Notes under the pieces: model-generated
What the model was told of the DNA's origin: nothing
Databases searched by the model: none
Seen by the model: the letters and a program-made list of their open reading frames with translations, nothing else
Assembly: GCF_007713735.2 (NCBI RefSeq)
Contig: NZ_VMNW02000042.1
Span: 1 to 64,000, forward strand
DNA: 64,000 nucleotides
Source: Amycolatopsis acidicola
GTDB lineage: Bacteria; Actinomycetota; Actinomycetes; Mycobacteriales; Pseudonocardiaceae
Direction: 5' to 3'
Made by a program: the position numbers and the translations under genes
Shown: in pieces, positions 52,262 through 60,914 of the stretch
Layout of the letters: each line of letters starts with the position of its first letter
Position numbering within the stretch: position 1 is the first letter of the stretch

Positions 52262-53149
52262 TTACTCGCCCATGATCCCGCTGGCGGCCTGTTCCATCAT
52301 GTTTTCCCGCCAGTTGTCACCGAACGGGATCGCGACCTGCGCGAGGGTCCCGCCGTCGGTCACCGGGAGGCTGACGCCGGACATGTACATCGACTCGTCG
52401 GAGGCGAGGAACAGCGCCGGGTACGCGTTGTCGAGGATCTGCGGCGGCCGCGGCAGCTTCAGCGGGATGGGCGAATGCTCGGGGATCCATTCGCCGCCCA
52501 TTTCCTCGTGCGACTTGCCGAGCACCGGCGCCTCCGGCGGCAGGATGAAGTTCGCCGACATCCCGTGCGTGGGGCAGATCGCGTTGATCCGGATGCCGTA
52601 CTTGCCGATCTCCCATGCCGCGCAGATCCGCACCATCGCGTTGATCCCGCCCTTGGCTGCGCCGTACTGCGGGAAACCGGGGTAGCCGACCAGCGACGCG
52701 GCCGACGAGGTGCAGATGATCGAGCTGCCGGCCGGGCCGCCGGGGTTCTTCTTCATCGCGCGCACGGCGTGCTTGACCGAGAAGAAGACGCCCTTGAGCA
52801 CGACGTCGTGGGTCTCGTCCCACTCCTCCTCGGTGATGTCCTCGAACGGCGCGAGCCCGAACCCCTTGGCGGGGATGCCCGCGTTCGCGAACATCACGTC
52901 GAGCTTCCCGTACTGCTCGACGGTCGCGTTGACGGCAGCCTCCACTTCGGACTCCACCGTCACGTCGGCCTTGACGGCGATCGCCTCGCCGCCGGCTTCC
53001 GTCACCAGCGCCAGAGTCTCCTTGGCGCGGGACTCCTGGACGTCGGTGATGACGACCTTCGCCCCCTCCCGCGCGAAGAGCTGGGCCGAGACCCGGCCGA
53101 GCCCGGAGCCCGCACCGGTGATCATCGCTACCTTGTTCGCCAGACGCAT
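52262..53149 (-). CDS. SDR family oxidoreductase with C-terminal extension
   Basis: A 295-residue dehydrogenase, longer than the usual 250. TGAGSGLGRVSA is near residue 12, NAGIPAKGFG near 86, catalytic YGAAK near 164. The extra length is an insert after NAICPTHGMS and a tail ending QAASGIMGE. AAAGGAA precedes the ATG. It is placed between an aldehyde dehydrogenase and a P450, suggesting oxidation of a hydroxylated intermediate. Confidence 0.9.
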   Translation of the reverse strand: MRLANKVAMITGAGSGLGRVSAQLFAREGAKVVITDVQESRAKETLALVTEAGGEAIAVKADVTVESEVEAAVNATVEQYGKLDVMFANAGIPAKGFGLAPFEDITEEEWDETHDVVLKGVFFSVKHAVRAMKKNPGGPAGSSIICTSSAASLVGYPGFPQYGAAKGGINAMVRICAAWEIGKYGIRINAICPTHGMSANFILPPEAPVLGKSHEEMGGEWIPEHSPIPLKLPRPPQILDNAYPALFLASDESMYMSGVSLPVTDGGTLAQVAIPFGDNWRENMMEQAASGIMGE

Positions 53150-53162
53150 CGTTGCGTTCCTT

Positions 53163-54659
53163 TCAGTTCCACTTGGCGCCGAGCAGCCCATAGGGCCGGC
53201 GCGCGGGGTCCGGATCCAGTGCGGTGTAGAAACTCTTGGTGCGGGTCAGCCCGTCGAGCGCGGCGGTGCCGTACTGCGCGCCGACGCCGCTGTACTTCCA
53301 GCCCTCCATCGGTGAGTCGCGGACGTGGGCCATGCCGTACTCGTTGACCCAGACCGTGCCGGAGTCGATGCGCTCACCCACGGCGCGCGCCGCGACGAGG
53401 TCGCTCCCCCACACCGAGGCCGCGAGCCCGTAGCGCGTCGAGTTCGCGATTTCCACGGCGTGGTCCACGGAATCCGCGGCCAGCACGGTGATCACCGGGC
53501 CGAAGGTCTCCTCCTGCGCGATGTCCATTTCGGACGTCACGTCGCGCAGCACGGTCGGCACCACGTAGTAACCGCCGTCGGGGAGCTCGCCATTGGTGCC
53601 CGCGCGACCGGCGATCTTGGCACCCTGGTCCTGCGCGCGGGCGATCATGTCGTGCACTCGTTTCGCCGACGAGGCCGACACGACCGGGCCGACGTCGGTG
53701 TCCGGGTCGGTGGCCGGGCCGGCGCGCAACGCGCCGACGAGCCCCGCGAGCCGTTCGCAGGCTTCCTCGTACCGGCCGCGCGGCACGATCAACCTGCTTG
53801 TCGCGACACAGATCTGGCCCGCGTGCAGCACCGAACCGAACACCGCGCCCGGCAGCGCGAGATCGAAATCGGCGTCCTCGAGGATCACCGCGGGAGACTT
53901 GCCGCCCAGTTCCAGCTGGACCCGCTTGAGCGTCTCCGACGCGGTGGCCATGACCTTGCTGCCGGTGGCGGAACTGCCGGTGAAGGAGACCCCGGCGACC
54001 TCGGGATGCGCCACCAGATGCTGCGACGGCGCGGCCCCGCCGTTGACGATGTTCAGCGCACCGGCGGGCAATCCGGCCTCCGCCAGCACTTCCGCGAACA
54101 ACGCCGGACCGGCGGGCGCCAGCGGAGAAGGCTTGACGACAACGGTGTTCCCGGCCAGCAGCGCGGGAATCGCCTTCTGCCCCACCACGTACATCGGCAC
54201 GTTGAACGGGGTGAGCGCGGCGATCACGCCGAGCGGCAGGCGGTGCGTCTCCCATTGGCCGAGGAACGCCGACGCGTCGATCGGCGCGGCCTCGGGCCGT
54301 TCCAGGTACGGCGCGAGCTTCGGCCATTCGCGCAGCAGCATCGAGGTGCCGGCGACCTGGAGCGCGGCGGACATCCGGATCGCGCAGCCGGTGTCGGCGG
54401 CGAGGAGCCCGGTGAGCTCTTCGGCCCGCCGGTCGACGATGTCGGCGGCGCGGTGCAGCAGCTCGATCCGTTGGGACAGCGGGGTTTCCCGCCATTCGCG
54501 GCCTGCCTCGATGGCAGCCCCGACCGCGCGGTCCACGTCCGCGGCCGAACTCTCGGCCAGCAGGCCCAGCTGCTTCCCGGTCGAAGGATCGAAGTTCACC
54601 GTGGTCCGTTCACCCTCGGCCGGCTGCCAGGAACCACCCACGAAGTTCCGCACATCCAC
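53163..54659 (-). CDS. Aldehyde dehydrogenase, copy 2
   Basis: Aldehyde dehydrogenase of about 498 residues: ALTPFNVPMYVVGQKAIPAL near 152, FTGSSATGSKVM near 228, LELGGKSPAVI near 253 and the nucleophile in HAGQICVATSR near 289. GTG 54659 follows GGAAGG by 9 nt; GTG 54668 and 54653 are alternatives. It is the first gene of the long minus-strand operon (54.7 down to about 37.2 kb) and is divergent from a flavodoxin-type reductase gene over operator site 3. Confidence 0.92.
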   Translation of the reverse strand: MDVRNFVGGSWQPAEGERTTVNFDPSTGKQLGLLAESSAADVDRAVGAAIEAGREWRETPLSQRIELLHRAADIVDRRAEELTGLLAADTGCAIRMSAALQVAGTSMLLREWPKLAPYLERPEAAPIDASAFLGQWETHRLPLGVIAALTPFNVPMYVVGQKAIPALLAGNTVVVKPSPLAPAGPALFAEVLAEAGLPAGALNIVNGGAAPSQHLVAHPEVAGVSFTGSSATGSKVMATASETLKRVQLELGGKSPAVILEDADFDLALPGAVFGSVLHAGQICVATSRLIVPRGRYEEACERLAGLVGALRAGPATDPDTDVGPVVSASSAKRVHDMIARAQDQGAKIAGRAGTNGELPDGGYYVVPTVLRDVTSEMDIAQEETFGPVITVLAADSVDHAVEIANSTRYGLAASVWGSDLVAARAVGERIDSGTVWVNEYGMAHVRDSPMEGWKYSGVGAQYGTAALDGLTRTKSFYTALDPDPARRPYGLLGAKWN

Positions 54660-54726
54660 CGCGATCACCCTTCCGTCCTCGTCGACCCCGCGCTGTCCGC
54701 TGCCGTCAAAGCCTGGCACAAGCTTG

Positions 54727-54791
54727 TAATCTTTGCAAGGATTAGAGCGCAACAACCGAACGCCAATAGACATATAAGATTACAAGGATTA
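54727..54791. promoter_or_regulatory. Catabolic regulon operator, site 3, with a nearby half-site
   Basis: AATCTTTGCAAGGATT (54728-54743) is a near-perfect palindrome. A second block ACAAGGATTA (54782-54791) repeats its right half after a different left half. They lie between the divergent aldehyde dehydrogenase (start 54659) and reductase (start 54832 or 54799) genes, and should control the whole long operon. Confidence 0.65.
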
Positions 54792-54831
54792 GCGTCTCAT
54801 GCGTCCGGACAGACCGACGACGGAGGATCAG

Positions 54832-55791
54832 GTGCGGAGCACACCGGAAGAGGCAGACCTGAAGCTCGTGGTGGACCGCCGCGAGGTACTCGCGGACGAC
54901 GTGGTCCGGCTGCGCCTGGCCGATCCCGAAGGCGCCCCGCTTCCCGAGTGGAGCCCGGGCGCGCACATCGATCTGCGGTTCACCGAGGACCTCGTGCGGC
55001 AGTACTCGCTGTGCGGCGATCCCGACGACAAGCACAGCTGGCAGGTCGCCATCCTCCGCGAGCCCGCGAGCCGCGGCGGCTCCGAGTTCGCGCACGACCG
55101 GCTCACCGAAGGCACCCGGATTTCGGTGCGCGGCCCGCGGAACCATTTCGAACTGTCCGCGGCGGAGGAGTACCTGTTCATCGCGGGCGGCATCGGGATC
55201 ACGCCGATCGTGCCGATGATCAAGGAAGCGGCGCGGACCGGCGCCCCGTGGCAGCTGCTCTACGGCGGGCGCACCCGGTCCAGTATGGCTTTCCGCGACG
55301 AACTGGCCGCGCACGGCGACGGGGTACGGATCCGGCCGCAGGACGAAACCGGGTTGCTCGACCTCGCCGCGTTTCTCGGCGAACCCCGGCCGGGCGTCGC
55401 GATCTACTGCTGCGGGCCCGAACCGCTGCTCCAGGCCGTGGAAGCGCAGGCCGAAGCCTGGCCGCCGGGAACCCTGCACGTCGAGCGCTTCACCCCGAAG
55501 GACCTGGGCGAGCCGGCGCGCGCGGAGTCGTTCGAGGTCGAGCTCGACCAGTCCGGCCGCGTCCTGACCGTCCCGCCGGAGAAGTCGATCCTCGAAGTGC
55601 TCGGCGAAGCCGGCCTCGACGTGCCTTCGTCGTGCCAGGAAGGCACCTGCGGCACCTGCGAAACCGTTGTACTGGCTGGCGAACCCGATCACCGGGACTC
55701 CTTGCTCACGCCCGAGGAACAGGCGTCGAACGAGACCATGATGGTCTGCGTTTCACGGGCGAAATGCGCCCGGCTGCTCCTCGACCTCTGA
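54832..55791 (+). CDS. PDR/VanB-type oxidoreductase (FMN/NAD/2Fe-2S)
   Basis: A 319-residue single-chain reductase of the phthalate dioxygenase reductase type. A flavin domain (RQYSLCG near 60) is followed by an NAD domain (FIAGGIGITPIVPMIKEA near 120 and YCCGPEPLL near 190) and a C-terminal plant-type 2Fe-2S domain (SSCQEGTCGTCE, with a later VCVSRAKC). It passes electrons from NAD(P)H to an oxygenase. No Rieske oxygenase is in the window, so a P450 may be the acceptor. GTG 54832 has GGAGG 5 bp upstream; ATG 54799 is an in-frame alternative. Confidence 0.92.
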   Translation: MRSTPEEADLKLVVDRREVLADDVVRLRLADPEGAPLPEWSPGAHIDLRFTEDLVRQYSLCGDPDDKHSWQVAILREPASRGGSEFAHDRLTEGTRISVRGPRNHFELSAAEEYLFIAGGIGITPIVPMIKEAARTGAPWQLLYGGRTRSSMAFRDELAAHGDGVRIRPQDETGLLDLAAFLGEPRPGVAIYCCGPEPLLQAVEAQAEAWPPGTLHVERFTPKDLGEPARAESFEVELDQSGRVLTVPPEKSILEVLGEAGLDVPSSCQEGTCGTCETVVLAGEPDHRDSLLTPEEQASNETMMVCVSRAKCARLLLDL

Positions 55792-55801
55792 CCACTTTGT
55801 C

Positions 55802-55820
55802 TAACGGACAGTGTCCGTTA
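55802..55820. promoter_or_regulatory. TetR-type operator, site 1
   Basis: TAACGGACAGTGTCCGTTA is a perfect 9+1+9 palindrome 155 bp before the MFS start. It matches the sites at 58615 and 60880. Confidence 0.75.
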
Positions 55821-55975
55821 CTATGGCCTCCTGCGCAATGCCCCACAGCAAGCAGCCGGGAGGAGTTTCACCGGGCGCCGAGCGCTTCATCAGGCGTGCC
55901 CGAACTGGTTCGAAACACGTATTTCCCAGGCCCGGCGCGCTCGCCGCCGGGCGGTCCCCCGGAAACGGAGCAACG

Positions 55976-57310
55976 ATGCCCCATCCTGAAACCGCTGCGG
56001 TGCAACCGAAAGTGCGCCGGAAGGCGGGAACCGCGGCGTTCTTCGGCTCGGTGCTGGAGTACTACGACTTCAGCCTCTACGCCACCGCCGCCGCGACCGT
56101 CTTCCCGAAGGTCTTCTTCCCCGGCGCGTCGCCGTTCCTGGCCTCGCTCCAGTCGATCGCCACGTTCAGCATCGCGTTCCTGGTGCGGCCGCTGATGGGG
56201 TCGTTCCTCGGCAGCCTCGGCGACCGCGTCGGACGGCAGCGCGTGCTGATCTTCACCCTGCTGACGATGGGGATCGCGACCGCCTGCGTCGGGCTGATCC
56301 CCGGGCACGCCACCATCGGCTGGCTCGCGCCCGTTCTCCTGGTACTGCTGCGGATCCTGCAGGGCATCGGCGCGAGCGGCGAGTTCGGCGGGGCCACCCT
56401 GGTCGCCGTCGAGTTCGCCCCGAAGCGGCGGCGCGGCCTGCTCGGTTCGCTGCCGGCGGCCGGCGCCTCGTTCGGCGGGATGCTCGGTTCCGTGATCATG
56501 CTGGCCGTGTCGAGTTCACTGACGTCCGCGCAGTTCCTCGACTGGGGCTGGCGCATCCCGTTCCTGCTCAGCCTCGTCCTGGTGTCCTACGGACTCTGGC
56601 TGCGGATCCGGCTCCCGGAAACCCCGAGCTTCAAGACCATCGAGCGCAAGGCGCGCACCCCGCTGCGCGACATCCTGCGCCACCGCCCCGGCGCGATCGC
56701 GGCCATCGTCGCGATCGTCACCGCGCAGACCGGGTTCGGCTATTTCTACCTGGTCTTCGTCGTCTCCTACGCGGGCAACCACATCGGACTGTCCAGTAAC
56801 GACACCTTCATCGGGCTCATCGTCGCCCAGGTCTCCTGCGGTCTGCTGATCCCGGTGTTCGGCATCCTGTCCGATCTCTGGGGCCGCCGCACGGTGATCA
56901 CGATCGGCATGGTGGCCTCGGGCGCGCTGGCGTTCCCCAACTTCGCGCTGATCCGGCCGGACTGGCCGATGGGGCTGTGGCTGGCGATGTTCCTCGGCAA
57001 CGGGGTCGCCGCGTCCGCGATCGTCGCGCCCGCCGGGCCGCTGGTCGCCGAGCTCTTCCCCGCCCGGTACCGCTACAGCGGCATGGGACTGGCGCGCGAG
57101 TTCGGCAACATGCTCGGCGCGGCCTGCATTCCCCTGCTGGCCGTGCAGCTTTCCTATACGAGCAACGCGAAAGCCGCGCTCGGCGTCATGCTCGTCGCGC
57201 TCGCCGTACTCGGCCTGGCCGGGGTCGTGATCGCGGGCCGGAACAGGCCGGAAACCGAAGGGACGGAACAACTTCCGCAGGAGTCGCAACTGGACACACG
57301 AATGGGTTAA
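55976..57310 (+). CDS. MFS transporter, metabolite:H+ symporter (MHS) type
   Basis: Uptake permease of 444 residues with 12 predicted helices. The MHS signature is good: FFGSVLEYYDFSLYATAAA near 22, then RPLMGSFLGSLGDRVGRQRVL near 69 and LLRILQGIGASGEFGGA. These carriers import dicarboxylates, shikimate, quinate, alpha-ketoglutarate or similar acids. ATG 55976 has CGGAG upstream; about 155 bp of leader contains a TetR operator at 55802. It likely imports the substrate of one of the neighbouring pathways. Confidence 0.92.
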   Translation: MPHPETAAVQPKVRRKAGTAAFFGSVLEYYDFSLYATAAATVFPKVFFPGASPFLASLQSIATFSIAFLVRPLMGSFLGSLGDRVGRQRVLIFTLLTMGIATACVGLIPGHATIGWLAPVLLVLLRILQGIGASGEFGGATLVAVEFAPKRRRGLLGSLPAAGASFGGMLGSVIMLAVSSSLTSAQFLDWGWRIPFLLSLVLVSYGLWLRIRLPETPSFKTIERKARTPLRDILRHRPGAIAAIVAIVTAQTGFGYFYLVFVVSYAGNHIGLSSNDTFIGLIVAQVSCGLLIPVFGILSDLWGRRTVITIGMVASGALAFPNFALIRPDWPMGLWLAMFLGNGVAASAIVAPAGPLVAELFPARYRYSGMGLAREFGNMLGAACIPLLAVQLSYTSNAKAALGVMLVALAVLGLAGVVIAGRNRPETEGTEQLPQESQLDTRMG

Positions 57311-57316
57311 CCCGTC

Positions 57317-57332
57317 AATCTTTGTAAAGATT
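57317..57332. promoter_or_regulatory. Catabolic regulon operator, site 4
   Basis: AATCTTTGTAAAGATT has perfect 7-bp arms around GT and is the best copy of the motif. It lies 88 bp before the secreted beta-propeller gene and just after the MFS stop. Confidence 0.65.
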
Positions 57333-57419
57333 ATGTGATAGCGTCCGCCCGATCGGCGGACAGGGGTCGGCGCCGATCCATCTCCACCATGTCAACGAAG
57401 CCACTGGAAGGACGCCGCA

Positions 57420-58583
57420 GTGCGAACATCAACCAGAAAACGCCGGATGGCCACCGCGGTGGCCGGGGCCGCGCTGATCGCCGGCACGACCGCACTCGTC
57501 CCGGCCGCCTCGGCCGACACCGGCACGGTCAACGGCGCCGGGCCGATCAAGGAATTCGCCCCGTTCCCCACGCTCGCCAGCCTTCCCTGTGAGGTGGTCA
57601 CCGACGACCAGGGCAAGCTGTGGACGGACCAGTTCGTCGGAAACCGTTACGGCAACGTGGATCCCGCGACCGGCGCGGTCAGCGAGGTCCCGCTGCCGAA
57701 TCTCCTCGGACTGCCCGGCGGGCAGAACAAAGGTCCCGACGGCAAGATCTGGTTCGTCGAAACGGGCGGCAACGGCCTCGGCCGGCTCGACCCGGTCACC
57801 CGGAAAATCGACACGTTCCCGTTCCCCTGGGGCAACATCGGCCCGGTCGGGATCCCGACGCTGTCCGATCTGAACACCGGGCTCGGCGTGCCGTTCGACA
57901 ACAGCTTCGGCAAGGACGGCAAGCTGTACTTCGCCTCGATCGGGCTGAACTACATCGGCAGCTACGACACGCGGACCGGCCAGTGGCAGCAGTGGCCGAT
58001 CACCACGCCGCTGTCCGGGCCGCTGGCGATGGAGAAGGGCCCCGGCGACACGATCGCGATCGCCGAGGGCACCGGCAACAAGATCGGCCTGTTCGACATC
58101 TCCACGCACAAGCTGACCGAGTACACGATCCCCACCCCGGCCGCGCTGCCCGCGGGGCTGTCCGTGTCGCCGGACGACAAGTACCTGTACTTCGGCGAGA
58201 CGCTCGCGAACAAGGTCGGCAGGCTGGACTTCGCGACCGGCCAGATCAAGGAGTACGACCTGCTCGCCCTGCGCAAGGGCCTGCCCAGCAACGTCGGCAC
58301 CGGCAACCCGCTGCCCAACCCCGGCCAGCTGCGGTTCGGCAGCGACGGCAAGCTGTACATCATGCAGGGCACCTTCACCCTGGGCAACCAGGTGGGCCAG
58401 CTGGACGTGAACACCGGGGAGTACCACGAGCTGAACACGCCGACGCCGTACTCCTCGCCCTGCGACCTGAACAACACGGTCCCGGGCAAGATCTACTTCG
58501 GTGAGTTCACCGGCAACCGGATCGGCTACTTCGACATCCCGGACACCGTCGACATCCGCAACACCTTTCCGGTGTTCGGCTGA
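57420..58583 (+). CDS. Secreted beta-propeller protein (SMP-30 / Vgb lyase-like)
   Basis: A 387-residue protein with a Sec-type signal (MRTSTRKRRMATAVAGAAL to about residue 32, likely cut after ASA). The mature part is built of repeated blades (PDGKIWFVETGGNGLGRLD, GKLYFASIGLNYIG, KYLYFGETLANKVGRLD), as in streptogramin lyase Vgb and SMP-30 lactonases. It may be an extracellular lactonase or lyase, or a binding protein. GTG 57420 has AAGGACG 7 nt upstream. Operator site 4 lies upstream, so it belongs to the catabolic regulon. Confidence 0.85.
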   Translation: MRTSTRKRRMATAVAGAALIAGTTALVPAASADTGTVNGAGPIKEFAPFPTLASLPCEVVTDDQGKLWTDQFVGNRYGNVDPATGAVSEVPLPNLLGLPGGQNKGPDGKIWFVETGGNGLGRLDPVTRKIDTFPFPWGNIGPVGIPTLSDLNTGLGVPFDNSFGKDGKLYFASIGLNYIGSYDTRTGQWQQWPITTPLSGPLAMEKGPGDTIAIAEGTGNKIGLFDISTHKLTEYTIPTPAALPAGLSVSPDDKYLYFGETLANKVGRLDFATGQIKEYDLLALRKGLPSNVGTGNPLPNPGQLRFGSDGKLYIMQGTFTLGNQVGQLDVNTGEYHELNTPTPYSSPCDLNNTVPGKIYFGEFTGNRIGYFDIPDTVDIRNTFPVFG

Positions 58584-58604
58584 TCTGGTCTAATCTCAGG
58601 AACA

Positions 58605-58643
58605 CATACACCGCTAACGGACACTGTCCGTTAGCGGTGTATG
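58605..58643. promoter_or_regulatory. 39-bp perfect palindrome with TetR operator core, site 2
   Basis: The arms 58605-58623 and 58625-58643 are exact mirror images around C58624. The core TAACGGACA-C-TGTCCGTTA (58615-58633) matches the operators at 55802 and 60880. A -10-like TATGCT (58640-58645) overlaps the right edge, so a bound repressor would block the tetR promoter. Being a perfect stem, it could also act as terminator for the beta-propeller gene. Confidence 0.8.
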
Positions 58644-58651
58644 CTTGCAGG

Positions 58652-59266
58652 GTGCCACACGAGAAGGAACAGCAGGCTGATCTGCGGGAACGCATGATCA
58701 CCAGCGGGGACGCGCGAGCGCAGCGCACCCGCGAAAGACTGGTCACGGCCTTCCTCGAGCTGGCCGCCGAGGGCGCCACCGACCTCAAGGTCAAGGACGT
58801 GGTCGGGCGGGCCGGGGTCAACCGCACCTCGTTCTACGCGCATTTCTCCGGCGTCGACGCGCTGGCCATGGCCGCGATGACCGACTACTTCGAAGAGGTC
58901 GGGCTGACCGACGCCGAGAGCCGCCCCGGCGACCCGTACGGCACGAGCCTCGAGTCGCTGCGCGAGGTCATCGAGTTCATCGCCGTGCGCGCGACCGTCT
59001 ACGAGCGCCTGCTCAGCTCCGAATCGACTCCGTTCTTCTCCGCCGTCGAAGACGCCTTCACGCAACGGAACCGGGAGACGCTGAGGAGCCTGCGCAACCT
59101 GCCGAAGCACGTCGACGTCGACACCGCCGCCCGGTACGTGGCCGCGGGCGTGATGGGCGTGATCGCCCAGTGGCTGCGCGGCGGCCGCGAGGAGAGCGTC
59201 GACCTGCTCGCGAACCGGCTGCGCGATCTGCTTCCGCCGTATCTCACCGGCGCACCCAAGAAATAG
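58652..59266 (+). CDS. TetR/AcrR family transcriptional regulator
   Basis: Regulator of 204 residues from GTG 58652. The helix-turn-helix lies in the N-terminal third (RERLVTAFLELAAEGATDLKVKDVVGRAGVNRTSFYAHF). The helical C-terminal ligand domain follows. No ribosome site fits GTG 58652, but the TATGCT box lies 6 bp before it, so a leaderless transcript starting at this GTG is likely; ATG 58694 is a fallback. It sits next to the 39-bp palindrome and is the obvious owner of the TAACGGACA operators. It is co-transcribed with an SDR gene 11 bp downstream. Confidence 0.88.
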   Translation: MPHEKEQQADLRERMITSGDARAQRTRERLVTAFLELAAEGATDLKVKDVVGRAGVNRTSFYAHFSGVDALAMAAMTDYFEEVGLTDAESRPGDPYGTSLESLREVIEFIAVRATVYERLLSSESTPFFSAVEDAFTQRNRETLRSLRNLPKHVDVDTAARYVAAGVMGVIAQWLRGGREESVDLLANRLRDLLPPYLTGAPKK

Positions 59267-59277
59267 GGAGTTCCACA

Positions 59278-60033
59278 ATGGACAGACTGACCGATTTCGT
59301 CGTCCTCGTCACCGGCGGCGCCCGCGGCATGGGCGCCTCGCATGTACGCGGCCTCGTCGCGGAGGGCGCGAAGGTCGTGATCGGCGACGTGCTCGACGAC
59401 GACGGCCGCGCGCTCGCCGACGAACTGGGCAAGCCCGCGTTGTTCGTGCACCTCGACGTGACCGACGAGCAGTCGTGGAAGGACGCGATCGCGGCCACCG
59501 AGGAGGCGTTCGGCCCCGTCGACGCGCTGATCAACAACGCCGGTGTCGTGCAGTTCAAGCCCTGGCTGAAGACCACGACCGCGGAATGGCGGCGGGTGCT
59601 GGACATCAACCTGACCGCGCAGTTCATCGGGATCAGGGAGATCCTGCCGTCGATGCTCAAGACCGGGCGCGGCGGCGTGGTCGTGAACGTGTCGTCCACG
59701 GCCGGCCTGCAGGGATTCGCCGCCGAGCCGGCGTACGTCGCGTCGAAGTGGGGCGTGCGTGGCCTGACGAAGGCCGCCGCCCTGGAGTTCGCGCAGCAGG
59801 GAATCCGCGTGGTGTCGGTGCACCCCGGCGTCGTCGAAACGCCGATGACCACCGAGGTGACCGAGGAATCCTATGTGGCGCAACCGATTCCGCGTAAGGG
59901 CCGCACCGCCGAGGTCACCGCGCTGATGATCTACCTCCTCGCCGATGCCACCTACAGCACCGGCTCGGAGTTCGTCATCGACGGCGGCGCCGTCCTCGGC
60001 CCCGTCGTCCCCGTCCCGCTGGAAGAGGACTAG
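59278..60033 (+). CDS. SDR family oxidoreductase (3-alpha/20-beta-HSD-like)
   Basis: Dehydrogenase of 251 residues: TGGARGMGASH near residue 13, NNAGVVQFKPW near 85, catalytic YVASKWG near 155 and VHPGVVETPMT near 183, resembling 3-alpha(20-beta)-hydroxysteroid dehydrogenases of actinobacteria. GGGAG precedes ATG 59278. It is co-transcribed with tetR, and its stop overlaps the convergent hydrolase stop (CTAG). A close relative is at 60915. Confidence 0.9.
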   Translation: MDRLTDFVVLVTGGARGMGASHVRGLVAEGAKVVIGDVLDDDGRALADELGKPALFVHLDVTDEQSWKDAIAATEEAFGPVDALINNAGVVQFKPWLKTTTAEWRRVLDINLTAQFIGIREILPSMLKTGRGGVVVNVSSTAGLQGFAAEPAYVASKWGVRGLTKAAALEFAQQGIRVVSVHPGVVETPMTTEVTEESYVAQPIPRKGRTAEVTALMIYLLADATYSTGSEFVIDGGAVLGPVVPVPLEED

Positions 60034-60869
60034 AGACCGCGCGCCAGGAATTCGCGGATGACGTCCGTGAATTCCTGGTTGCGGTCACCGGCCACCATGT
60101 GCCGCGCCTTGCCCACTTCGGCGAACTCCGCCTGGGGCGCGACATCGAGGAAAGCCCGGACGTGTTCGGGCTCGACGAGTTCACTGCTGCCACCCCGCAC
60201 GAGCAGGAACGGCGCCGTGACGCGGGCCGCGGCGGCCTCGAACCGCGCCGGGTCGTCCTCGGGGTCGTAGCCGGGGTGGTCGACGAGCGCGGGGTCCCAG
60301 TGCCAGCGCCAGCGGCCGTCCTCGCCCCGGCGCAGGTTCTTCGCCAGCCCACGGGTGTCTTTGACCGGCGGGCGATGCGGCAGATACCGCGAAACCGCCG
60401 CGGCCGCGTCTTCCAGCGTCACGAACCCGTCGAGCCCGCCGCGCATGAACTCGACCACCTGCCGCCGCCCGGCCGCGCTCATCCGCGGCGTCACGTCGAC
60501 GAGCACGAGCCCGGCGCAGTCCACCGCCGGCTCCTCCCCCGCCGCGAGCAACGCCGCGCGCCCGCCCATCGACGCGCCCACCAGCGCGACCGGCCGGGCC
60601 AGCTCCGCCGCGATGGCGCGGATGTCGTCGGCGATCGTGGTCGCCGAATAGTCCCCATCGGACGCCCACTCGCTCTCGCCGTGGCCGCGCAGATCGACGT
60701 TGACGGTGAGGAACCCGTTGCGCACCAACGCTTCCACCGTCTCGCCCCATGAATGCCGGGTCTGACCGCCGCCGTGCAGCAGTACCACCGCGGGCCCGTC
60801 CGCCGGGCCGGCCCAGTCGGCGGCCAGCCGGACGCCCTTGCCGTCGAGCCGCCTGGTCGTCGAAGTCAT
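60030..60869 (-). CDS. Alpha/beta hydrolase
   Basis: Serine hydrolase of 279 residues. The oxyanion loop HGGGQTRHSW is near residue 32, the nucleophile in VGASMGGRAALLAA near 98, and the histidine in KARHMVAG near 258. It could be an esterase, lactonase or C-C hydrolase. It is divergent from an SDR gene over TetR operator site 3, so it should be under the same regulator. Esters or lactones of the imported compound would be plausible substrates. Confidence 0.92.
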   Translation of the reverse strand: MTSTTRRLDGKGVRLAADWAGPADGPAVVLLHGGGQTRHSWGETVEALVRNGFLTVNVDLRGHGESEWASDGDYSATTIADDIRAIAAELARPVALVGASMGGRAALLAAGEEPAVDCAGLVLVDVTPRMSAAGRRQVVEFMRGGLDGFVTLEDAAAAVSRYLPHRPPVKDTRGLAKNLRRGEDGRWRWHWDPALVDHPGYDPEDDPARFEAAAARVTAPFLLVRGGSSELVEPEHVRAFLDVAPQAEFAEVGKARHMVAGDRNQEFTDVIREFLARGL

Positions 60870-60879
60870 CTTCCGATCC

Positions 60880-60898
60880 TAACGGACACTGTCCGATA
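60880..60898. promoter_or_regulatory. TetR-type operator, site 3
   Basis: TAACGGACACTGTCCGATA is the same palindrome with one mismatch, placed between the divergent hydrolase (start 60869) and SDR (start 60915) genes. Confidence 0.75.
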
Positions 60899-60914
60899 GG
60901 CGTAGCCTGAACTC

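Noticed and set aside
54775-54791. Second full operator beside site 3
   Set aside because: Only the right half matches; the left half TAAGATT differs at most positions. I kept it as a half-site.
58586-58600. Further AATCTTT operator after the propeller gene
   Set aside because: TAATCTCAGG matches only five bases of one half and lies behind, not before, the gene.
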